From positions 62,001 to 126,000 of the forward strand of contig CANJKZ010000503.1 in assembly GCA_947471745.1 (NCBI GenBank): a stretch of 64,000 nucleotides of DNA, given 5' to 3'. Under the pieces are notes generated by a model. It worked only from the letters and a program-made list of their open reading frames with translations. It ran no database searches and was not told where the DNA came from. The position numbers and the translations under genes were made by a program. The DNA is from Closterium sp. Naga37s-1. Lineage: Eukaryota > Streptophyta > Zygnematophyceae > Desmidiales > Closteriaceae. Within the stretch, counting starts at the first letter, position 1. The number at the start of each line of letters is the position of its first letter. This document shows positions 50,431-58,973 of the stretch, one piece after another.

Positions 50431-50556
50431 TGTCTAACATTATATATGTTTCTGTTGTGTAGGCTACAGTGGGTTAGCCTCTAGGGGGTACATTTCACTA
50501 GGGTTTCCTACTTGTACTCTAACAACTTTCTAGTTCATCACTTCTTGTTTCTGACA
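50431..50556 (+). repeat. 3' LTR of E3
   Basis: 126 bp, about three differences from the 5' LTR, directly after the polypurine tract. Confidence 0.93.
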
Positions 50557-51047
50557 CACTACTCGGTTTTCCAGAGCTGTTTTATAGGGAACTCTGAAAT
50601 TCAGGGTTCATTATGAGCGTTACTTTGATTTTTCAGAGAAAACTTAACTTCTGAAAAATATGCTCTGGGCAATCAGTGTACCTATTCTTTCAACTCTAAA
50701 TGTCCTCTCAAGTATTGAACCCAAGCCTTCTCTATACCCTGTACAGAGAAAAATACATTCGCCACAAGTATACACTAGTCTCTCAGAGTAGCTAAAATCA
50801 GAACCTTGACAAATCAGAGAAAACTTATCTTCCAGAAAAATTACCCAGACACGTCAGAGTGACCCCCTAAAAACCACTCTGATTTTCAGAGAAACACAGT
50901 AATTTACTATGATGGAAAAACCCCTGTTCCCCGCCTTGTGCCTACACACAAGCATGCATACTGATTGAACCGACCGACGCATTATTATCACTGTACAAAT
51001 ACAGTGAATAACATATGTATTTCCATTTCCTTTAAATCATACAATTC

Positions 51048-51424
51048 TGTCAGTAGAGCTGCACTGTGAGATCCCCGATCGATCCTAGGGGGGGTTACAG
51101 GCGCGTTTGCCTGGGGGGTTATGGGCGCACTGACCCGCTACTGAAACAAGCCCTTTTATCCCAGTGGTCTAGTGGTTGGGATTCTGACATGGTATCAGAG
51201 GGGTCTCGGGTTCGAATCCCGGTGTATGCACATGTAGGCCGTTGCCACTGTGCTCAGTCCTGGGCCTCCCAGTGTGGGGGGGTGTCAGTAGAGCTGCACT
51301 GTGAGATCCCCGATCGATCCTAGGGGGGGTTACAGGCGCGTTTGCCTGGGGGGTTATGGGCGCACTGACCCGCTACTGAAACAAGCCCTTTTATCCCAGT
51401 GGTCTAGTGGTTGGGATTCTGACA
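51048..51424 (+). mobile_element. TRIM (miniature LTR retrotransposon), complete
   Basis: Two 142-bp LTRs (51048-51189, 51283-51424) that look identical, bounded by TG...CA and flanked by AATTC (51043-51047, 51425-51429). The 93-bp interior starts with TGGTATCAGAG, a primer-binding site, and ends in a purine tract AGTGTGGGGGGG. There is no coding capacity. The LTR end carries a tRNA A-box-like TGGTCTAGTGGTTGGG, and just inside the primer-binding site is a B-box GGTTCGAATCC. Identical LTRs mean a very recent insertion. Confidence 0.93.
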
Positions 51425-51906
51425 AATTCCCCACCCCCCGACCATGTTTTAACCTATCGGATCTATGTAATTTGGCAGATATTGACGTTCCACTTGTACA
51501 TGGTACCTGCACTACATGCGCGCACACCGACCAAACTGATCAGCGCATTACTTATGTTTGTAGAGATGCAGTTAGTACCATGTTCTTACCACTCCATTAG
51601 ATTAGGCCTTCTACTTCAACAATACTAGCTTATAACCTTTCCAATCCACATAATTTGGGAGATTTCAGAGTTCCAGTTCCGCCTTGTGCCTACACACAAG
51701 CGTGCATACAGATCGAACCGACTGACGCATTATTCTCTCTGTACAAATACGGTGAATACCATGTGTATTCCCAATTCTTTTAAATTATACCATTCGCCAC
51801 CCCTCGAACATGTTTTAACCTATTGGATCTATGTAGTTTGGCAGATATAGACGTTCCAGTCATACATAGTACCTGCACTACAGGCGACCAGCGCATTACT
51901 TATGTT

Positions 51907-52200
51907 TGTAGAGATGCAATTAGTACCATATTCTTACCAGTCCACTAGATTAGGCCTTCTACTTCAACAACACTAGCTTATAACCTTTCCGATCCACATA
52001 ATTTGGGAGATTTCAAAGTTCCAGTTCCTGTCAGAGGTCCACTGGTGATTCCCGATTGATCCTAGGGAAGGGTTACAGGCATGTTGGCCTGGGGGGTTAT
52101 GGGCGCACTGACCCGCTACTTAACAAGCCCTTTTATCCCAATGGTCCAGTGGTTGGGATTCTGACAATTCCGCCTTGTACCTACACACAAGCGTGCATAC
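51907..52200. repeat. 294-bp direct repeat left of E4
   Basis: Sat-B sequence plus TRIM solo LTR, ending GCGTGCATAC exactly at the E4 LTR. Matches 57228-57521 with about three differences. Confidence 0.92.
52029..52166 (+). repeat. Solo LTR of the TRIM family (left duplicate)
   Basis: 138 bp, TGTCAGAGGTCC...ATTCTGACA, similar to the TRIM LTR at 51048 but diverged. Flanked by GTTCC/ATTCC, a target duplication with one mismatch. It lies in the 294-bp segment repeated at 57228. Confidence 0.88.
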
Positions 52201-52327
52201 TGTCAAACTCATATGCTATAGTCTGTGTAGGCTGTAGTGGGGTAGACAATATGGGGTACAACACTTTTACGTTTTTCTCACTTGTACCCACCTGCTTGCT
52301 AGTTCATTCATTCCTCGTTCTTTCACA
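52201..52327 (+). repeat. 5' LTR of E4
   Basis: TGTCAAACTCATATGC...TTCTTTCACA, 127 bp, close to the E2 LTR over its first 70 bases. Confidence 0.9.
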
Positions 52328-53045
52328 TGGTATAGAGCAGGTTCCCTAGTGGGAACGTTTCCTAGGGCCCACCGAATATCGATTTTTTTCCTGCCCGAAG
52401 CGCGCTTCGCCCCTGCCCGAGTCGCGCCCCGTGTGCCTACCCTCACGTCGCGTCCCCTGCCCTTAGTGGCCCGTCGCGCTCCCCTACGGCCCCGTAGCGG
52501 CCCCTCTCACGGCCTCTCACGGCCCCTCTCACGGCCCTTCGCGGCCCCTTCAGGCCCCTCGTGGCCCCTTTGCGGCCTCCCTTCGCGGCCCCTTCGCGGC
52601 CCCTTCACGGCCCCTTCGCGGCACCTTCGTGGCCCCTTCGCGGCCCCTTCACGGCCCCTTCGCGGCCCCTTCACGGCCCCTTCGCGGCACCTTCGCGGCC
52701 CCCTCGCGGCCCCTTCGCGGCCCTTTCGCGGCCCCTTCACGGCCCCTTCATGGCCCCCTCGCGGCCCCCTCGCGGCTCCCTTCGCGGCCCCTTCGCGACC
52801 CCGCCCCGCTGCCCGTAGCGGCCCCGCCCTGTCGCCAGTCGCGGCCCCGCCCCGTCGCCAGTCGCGGCCTCGCCCCGTCGCCAGTCGTGGCCCCGCCCCG
52901 TCGCCAGTCGCGGCCCCGCCGCGTCGCCCCCGCCTCGTCGCGTCGCCCCTGCGGGACCCGCGAGGCGCGGCTCCTGTGCGTCGCGACGCCCCTGCGGGAC
53001 CCGCGTGGCGTCACCCCTGCCCGCCGCGGCGCCCTGTCCTAACCC

Positions 53046-53930
53046 GCGCCCTGGAGCAGCCGCCACTGCAGCAGCCGCCCCTGGAGCAGCCGCCACTGCA
53101 GCAGCCGCCCCTGGAGCAGCCTCCCCTGCAGCAGCCGCCCCTGGAGCAGCCGCCCCTGAAGCAGCCGCCCCTGGAGCAGCCGCCCCTGAAGCAGCCGCCC
53201 CTGGAGCAGCCGCCACTGCAGCAGCCGCCCCTGGAGCAGCCCCCCCTGCAGCAGCCGCCCCTGGAGCAGCCGCCCCTGCAGCAGCCGCCCCTGGAGCAGC
53301 CGCCACTGCAGCAGCCGCCCCTGGAGCAGCCGCCACCGCAGCAGCCGCCCCTGGAGCAGCCGCCACTGCAGCAGCCGCCCCTGGAGCAGCCGCCCCTGCA
53401 GCAGCCGCCCCTGGAGCAGCCGCCACTGCAGCAGCCGCCCCTGGAGCAGCCTCCCCTGCAGCAGCCGCCCCTGGAGCAGCCGCCCCTGAAGCAGCCGCCC
53501 CAGGAGCAGCCGCCACTGCAGCAGCCGCCCCTGGAGCAGCCACCCCTGCAGTAGCCGCCCCTGGAGCAGCCGCCCCTGCAGCAGCCGCCCCTGGAGCAGC
53601 TGCCCTTGCAGCAGCCGCCCCTGGAGCAGCCACCCCTACAGCAGCCGCCCCTGGAGCAGCCGCCCCTGCAACAGCCGCCCCTGGAGCAGCCGCCATTGCA
53701 GCAGCCGCCCCTGGAGCAGCCACCCCTGCAGCAGCCGCCCCTGGAGCAGCCGCCCCTTCAGCAGCCGCCCCTGGAGCAGCCGCCCCTGCAGCAGCCGCCC
53801 CTGGAGCAGCCGCCCCTGGAGCAGCCGCCCCTGCAGCAGCCGCCCCTGGAGCAGCCGCCCCTGCAGCAGCCGCCCCTGGAGCAGCCGCCCCTACAACTGC
53901 CGCCCCTGGAGCAGCCGCCCCTGCAGCTGC
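53046..53930 (+). repeat. 30-bp minisatellite coding QPPLEQPPLQ in E4
   Basis: About 29 tandem copies of a 30-bp unit built on CCGCCCCTGGAGCAG and CCGCCCCTGCAGCAG. The plus strand reads QPPLEQPPLQ in one frame and Ala/Pro-rich in the next; the minus strand is open too. Unit length is a multiple of three, so copy-number change keeps frame. Confidence 0.93.
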
Positions 53931-56900
53931 CGCGGAGCCCTCGCCCTACAGTGGTAGCGACCTCGCTGTTGCCGCCGTCGTACGCCTGCCCTTCTCGCCA
54001 CTGGTGAGCACTGCCCTGCCGGTACTGCTGTTACTGCTGCTCTTGCTGCTACTGCTCTTTCTACTGCTACTGCTGCTCCTGGCGTGGCCAGATGCAGCTC
54101 CAGCGCCGTCCGCATGAGTCCCTCACGCCCCAGCAGCTTCGTGAGTGGTACGCTACTTGGGGTTGTCGGGGTGGCCATAGTGGGAGTCGTCCTGGAGTGA
54201 GTAGTTCGGCAGCTGCTTGTAGTGGCCAGGTGCAGCTGCAGCGTCGTCCGTGCGCGGTCCTTTCGCCCCAGTAGCTTCGTGAGTGGTACGCTCAGCGTGG
54301 CGGGTCACGGGGTATTGCTCGCTGTTCGTACGTCATTCGCACTGGTGCTCGGACTGGTCAGCCTTGCGGGACGTTTGGTCACGCAGAGTCCCGCTGCTTC
54401 GCCCGTCTGAGCGACGCCTGGCGTACGGAGTTTGGCGACGCGGCTGAGCTCCCCGACTGGGTGGAGCTGCTTAGGCTGCGGGTAGATATCTATACTCTTG
54501 ACTATGATGCTATCCTCACTGCCGTGTATGCATTGCCTACTAGTGATGAGGGTGACTGTTACCTGTGTGTTCCGCCTGACCCGGGCATTGAGGCTGCTGC
54601 TCTAGGTGCTGGTGAGGCTGCTGCTCTAGGTGCTAGTGCGTCTGCTGCCCCAGGTGCTGGTGAGTCTGCTCTCTCAGGTACCACGTCGGCTCAGGCCTTA
54701 CACACCTTCACCCTTGACTCGGGTGCTTCCCGCTCCTTCTTTCGAGACCGCACCACGCTTACGCCGCTTAGTCGGCCAGTTGCGGTCTCCCTGGCGGACC
54801 CCTCTGGGGGTCCTGTCCTTGCCCACTTCTCCACTGTCTTGCCGTGTCCGGCAGCCCCCTCTGGCACCTTGTCAGGTCTCTACCTCCCCTCGTTCTCTAC
54901 GAACTTGGTGAGTGGTGCTGATCTACAGGATGGGGGGGTTGACCAGTTCACTCCTGCGAGTCAGCGGGTGACCCACTGTACGTGTGCTCGGACGGGCCGA
55001 CACTTGGCCACGTTTACCCGTCAGCCGGGGTCGAGCCTGTACACACTGACTACTGAGTCTCCTCCGGTTTCTGATTCTGGTCAGGTAGCTGCGTCGGGTC
55101 AGGTGTTTGCTGCAGCGTCCAAGTCTGGTCCTGAGTCTGCTCCCTGCTCGTGTCGTCTCCTATCCCACCAGACTCTCCTCTGGCACCACCGCCTTGGTCA
55201 CCCCTCCCTGCCTCGTCTCCGAGGCATGGCCTCCCGTGTCCTTGTCTCTGGTCTCCCCCGGTCCCTCCCTCCCCTCCCTCCGGGGCCTGCCCCTACCTGT
55301 GTTCCCTGCGTCGAGGGGCGGCAGCGCGCCGCCCCTCACTCCTCCGAGTTTCCTCCGACAGAGGCTTCGCTTCAGACTCTTCACATGGACGTGTGGGGCC
55401 CCGCCCGCGTCCGTGGCCAGGGTCACGAGCGTTACTTCCTGTTGGTGGTTGACGACTACTCGCGTTACACCACGGTGTTCCCCTTGCGCAGCAAGGGTGA
55501 CGTCACTGAGGTGTTGATCGACTGGATCCGCGCAGCTCGTCTCCAGCTCAAAGAGAGTTTCGGCTCGGACTTTCCTGTTCTGCGTCTGCACTCTGACAGA
55601 GGCGGGGAGTTTTCCTCTGCCCTTCTGGGAGCCTTCTGTCGTGCACAGGGCATCCGCCAGACCTTCACGCTTCCGGCCTCTCCACAGCAAAATGGGATTG
55701 CTGAGCGCCGCATTGGCATGGTCATGAACGTCGCTCGTACGTCCATGATCCATGTGGCTGCTCCCCATTTTCTGTGGCCGTTTGCGGTTCAGTACGCAGC
55801 GCATCAGATCAACCTTCAGCCCCGGGTCTCCTTGCCAGAGACCTCCCCCACCTTGCGGTGGACGGGGAAGGTTGGCGATGCGTCCGCGTTTCGTGTCTGG
55901 GGATCTCGGGCGTTTGTCCGCGACTTGTCTGCGGACAAGCTGTCCCCCCGTGCTGTTCCCTGCGTCTTCCTTGGCTTCCCCCCTGACGCGCCTGGTTGGC
56001 AGTTTTACCACCCCACCTCGCGCCGTGTTCTGTCCTCCCAGGACGTCACCTTTGACGAGTCGGTGCCTTACTACCGTCTCTTCCCCTACCGCACTGCGCC
56101 CCTCCCCCCGCCGCCGCTCTTCCTTGCGCCAGGTCCCCCCCCGGTAGACCCCCTCCCCCCTCAGGGTCCTGCCCCGTCAGGTGTGTCCCAGGTAGACGCA
56201 GTCGAGCCTGTTGAGGTAGCTGTTGACTCTGGTGCTGCTAGGGGTGCTGAGCCTGGGGGTGCTGAGTCTGGGGGTGCGGAGCCTGGGGGTGCGGGGCCTG
56301 GGGGTGCGGAGCCTGGGGGTACGGAGCCTGGGGGTGCTGAGCCTGGGGGTGCGGAGCCTGGGGGTGCTGGGTCTGCTCGTGTGGCCTCTGGCGGTGCTGG
56401 GTTTGGGGCCCCCTTCGGGTGCTTCGTCGAGGCGGGAGCTACCCTCTCCACAGGAGCTGCGCGAGTGGTTTGCCCGGCGCTGGAGCCGTGCTGCTGGAGC
56501 TGGAGGTGCTGCTGTTACTGCTGACCCTGGGGTCGGCACTGGAGTTACTGGAGCCACTGGTCCTGGAGGTGCTCGTACTGGCGGTACTGGAGTTGCTGGG
56601 CCTGGGGGTGCTGTTGAGGCTGCTGGAGCTGACGGTCCTGCTGGAGTTGGTGCTGCTGGAGCTGGAGCTGCTGGAGTTGGAGCTGCTCGAGGTGTTGGCG
56701 CTGGAGGTGCTGCTGGTGCTGGTGCGTCTGAGGGTGCTGGAGTTGGCGCTGTTGGAGCTGGAGGTGCTGCTGGCGCTGGTGCTGCCGCTGGGGGTACTGG
56801 TGCTGTCCCTGCTGGTTCTGGAGGCGCTGCGCGGCCGCGGCCGTACTTCGTTCCGCTCCTTGAGCAGGTTCTTGGTCTCCCGCCCTCTACTGGTCCTGCT

Positions 56901-57227
56901 CCTCCCTTAGAGTGTCCACAGCCTGTCCAGTCGCGGTCACAGTTACAGCCCGCCTCCCCCCTGCCTGCTCCTTCTCCCTACACTGGTCCTACTGGAGGTC
57001 TTGCTGAGCGTCGTGAGCCTGCGTCTCGTCCTGCGTCGCCTGTTCGTGCTGCTCGCACTAGTAGTCGTGCTCCACGTCCGCGTCCTCCTGCGGTCCCAGG
57101 CACACACCAGATGGCACTGCGTCCTTCCACTGCTCCTCTGCGTGTCCCGTTGCCGTCTCCTCCAGAGTCCTCTCTTCCTGTCCTTGCTGACCCGGAGTCT
57201 GACTCTCTTCGTGCTGCCAGTCCTACT

Positions 57228-57521
57228 TGTAGAGATGCAATTAGTACCATATTCTTACCAGTCCACTAGATTAGGCCTTCTACTTCAACAACACTAGCTT
57301 ATAACCTTTCCGATCCACATAATTTGGGAGATTTCAAAGTTCCAGTTCCTGTCAGAGGTCCACTGGTGATCCCCGATTGATTCTAGGGAAGGGTTACAGG
57401 CATGTTGGCCTGGGGGGTTATGGGCGCACTGACCCGCTACTTAACAAGCCCTTTTATCCCAATGGTCTAGTGGTTGGGATTCTGACAATTCCGCCTTGTA
57501 CCTACACACAAGCGTGCATAC
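57228..57521. repeat. 294-bp direct repeat right of E4
   Basis: Starts TGTAGAGATGCA exactly where E4 stops and ends GCGTGCATAC, then continues into Sat-B as TGACCGAAC. Includes a second copy of the TRIM solo LTR at 57350-57487. Confidence 0.92.
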
Positions 57522-57725
57522 TGACCGAACTGACTGACGCATTGTTCTCTCTGTACAAAAACAGTGAGTACCATATGCATTCTAATTTCCTTTAAATTTT
57601 ACCATTCCCCACTCTCCGACTATGTTTTAACCTTCCGAATCTATGTAATTTGGCAGATATAGACGTTTCAGTCGTACATGGTACATGCATTACAGGCGCG
57701 CATACCGACCAAACTGATCAGCGGT
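57522..57725. repeat. Satellite Sat-B fragment
   Basis: Continues the Sat-B unit (TGACGCATTGTTCTCTCTGTAC; TATGTTTTAACCTTCCGAATC; GACGTTTCAGTCGTACATGG shortened here to the recognisable cores) until it meets Sat-A near 57726. Confidence 0.8.
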
Positions 57726-58585
57726 GCAAGTAAATTCATATTGTTGAATGCTTTTCTCTATGCCTATAGGGATTCGTGTTCTTTCTAAGCATTTGTCGGC
57801 AAAAACAACCGAAATTATAAGTGCCAGACTTTTCTTTGCGCAAGCACCAAGCTGAAAATATGTGTATTTTTACATGAGCCGCTCGAATATGCAATAACAT
57901 CCAGGTTGTTGAATGTTTTTCCCTACTCCTATAGGGATACATGTGAAGTCATAAGCGCCGAACTTTTCTTTGCGCAAGAATCAAGCCCAAATGACTCTAT
58001 TAAGTGTATTTGAACACAAACCACTCGAATATAAAAAATCATTCAGGTTGTTGAATGTTTTTCCCCACACCTATAGGGATTCATGCGTTTCCTAGACATT
58101 AGTTGGCAAAAACAGCAAAGATCATAGGCGCCAAACTTTTCTTTGCACAAGAACCAAGCCAGAAAAACTTTAATGGGTGTACTTGAACATGAGTTACTTG
58201 AATATGCAATAACATTCAGATTGTTGATGTGCTTTATAAGCATTTGTCAGCAAAAACAGCTGAAATCATAGGCGCCGAGCTTTCCTTCGAGCAAGAACCA
58301 AGCCGAAAAAGCTCTAATAGGTGAATTTGAACAGGAGCCACTCGGATATGCAATAAGGTTCAAGTTGTTGAATGCTTTTCCCTACGCCTATAGGAATTCA
58401 TGCGCTTTCTAAGAACTTGTCGACAAAAACAGCCGAAATCATAGGCGCCGAACTTTTCTTTGCGCAAGAACCAAGCAAAAAAGGCTCTAATAGGTGTGTT
58501 TTTATATGAAATACTTGGATATGCAATAACATTCAGGTTGTTGAATGCTTTTCTCTACGCCTATAGGGATGCATGCGCTTCCTAA
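57726..58585. repeat. Satellite Sat-A, right block
   Basis: About five units, 130-173 bp each, with the same landmarks as 42842-43262: CTTTTCTTTGCGCAAGAACC at about 57832, 57961, 58136, 58280 and 58451, and CCTATAGGGATTCATGCG at unit ends. Length variation comes from gaps within units. No gene seen. Confidence 0.88.
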
Positions 58586-58845
58586 TGTCAAATGATATAT
58601 ATGCTATATATGCTTAGGCTGTAGTGGGGTAGCCAATATGGGGTACAGGCCCTTTTAGGGTTTCATATTTGTACCCATCTCTTTCATAGTTCATTCATTC
58701 CTGTTGCTAGATTCTAACATGGTATCAGAGCATTAGGTCCGTAGGACCATTTTTTTTCGGGCCCACCTACCGTTGCGGTTACCACGCTACCCCACGTGTT
58801 GTCCTGCGCCTGCCTGCCTTGCCTACTGCGCTGCGCGCGCCGTCC
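58586..58845 (+). mobile_element. 5' end of a copia element E6, interrupted by E5
   Basis: A 134-bp LTR (58586-58719, TGTCAAATGATA...GATTCTAACA), a primer-binding site TGGTATCAGAGC at 58720 and about 115 bp of GC-rich leader, up to the E5 insertion at 58846. The remainder, if kept, lies beyond E5 outside the window. The LTR shares the GGCTGTAGTGGGGTAG core with E1, E2, E4 and E5. Confidence 0.85.
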
Positions 58846-58973
58846 TGTCAAACTTATATGCTATAATCTATCTAGGCTGTAGTGGGGTAGATATTATAGG
58901 GTACAACACTTCTAGGTTTCCTACTTGTACCCACATGTTTTCCTAGTCAATCAAATTCCTCGTTACTTCCACA
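58846..58973 (+). repeat. 5' LTR of E5
   Basis: 128 bp, TGTCAAACTTATATGC...ACTTCCACA, about 80-85 percent like the E2 and E4 LTRs by eye. Confidence 0.88.

Larger units (their letters stand above)
43464..50556 (+). mobile_element. Ty1/copia element E3, inserted in the non-autonomous hAT
   Basis: LTRs of 126 bp at 43464-43589 and 50431-50556, flanked by CACTA (43459-43463, 50557-50561). Primer-binding site TGGTATCAGAGC at 43590; purine tract CTATGGGGGTG before 50431. Parts in order: leader, gag with UBN2-type region (from 44217: VLTFDAEGRPIKFDVWLDDL), Gly linker, PQQLREWY and Cys/His region, protease, integrase, a GGAEP-like linker, reverse transcriptase and RNase H. About four breaks. The LTRs differ at about three bases, so it is young. 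Confidence 0.95.
43438..50926. mobile_element. Non-autonomous hAT element, split by copia E3
   Basis: Left end CAGGGATTTTTTTTGG at 43438 and right end ...AAAAACCCCTG at 50926, flanked by the 8-bp duplication TTCCCCGC (43430-43437 and 50927-50934). Without E3 it is only about 390 bp and has no coding capacity. Its right end matches the left end of the intact hAT at 28831 over about 60 bp (inverted), and its left end resembles that element's right end (TTTCCAGAG...GTTTT). It is thus probably a miniature derivative of that family, mobilised by its transposase. Confidence 0.9.
50935..52200. repeat. Satellite Sat-B array with a TRIM and a solo LTR in it
   Basis: Units of about 345 bp marked by CCGCCTTGTGCCTACACACA, CGACGCATTATT, ATGTTTTAACCTAT-GGATC, TTTGTAGAGATGCA and TTAGGCCTTCTACTTCAACA. 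The array is broken by the TRIM at 51048-51424 and the solo LTR at 52029-52166. No gene is seen. Confidence 0.85.
52201..57227 (+). mobile_element. Ty1/copia element E4, partial
   Basis: A 127-bp 5' LTR (52201-52327), a primer-binding site variant TGGTATAGAGCAGG, a GC-rich leader, a Pro/Gln minisatellite in place of a gag capsid region, then PQQLREWY repeats, a Cys/His region (CGTFGHAESRCF), protease, GAG-pre-integrase, integrase and the GGAEP linker. The element stops at 57227, so reverse transcriptase, RNase H and the 3' LTR are not present. About three breaks in what remains. It lies between 294-bp direct repeats (51907-52200 and 57228-57521). E4 belongs with E1 in minisatellite type, and its protease-integrase part is close to E2. 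Confidence 0.92.

Noticed and set aside
51165-51235. A tRNA gene
   Set aside because: A- and B-box-like motifs are present, but the acceptor and anticodon stems do not pair convincingly and the sequence straddles an LTR end, so it is tRNA-derived at most.
52737-53723. Minus-strand Ala/Pro/Gly-rich 'silk-like' protein
   Set aside because: Antisense reading of the 30-bp minisatellite in E4; open in five frames because the unit is a multiple of three.
53046-53930. CRISPR-like regular repeat array
   Set aside because: Units are contiguous with no unique spacers and lie inside a eukaryotic retrotransposon.
56223-57227. Collagen-like gene with GGA repeats
   Set aside because: It is the integrase to reverse-transcriptase linker of E4, seen also in E1, E3 and E5.
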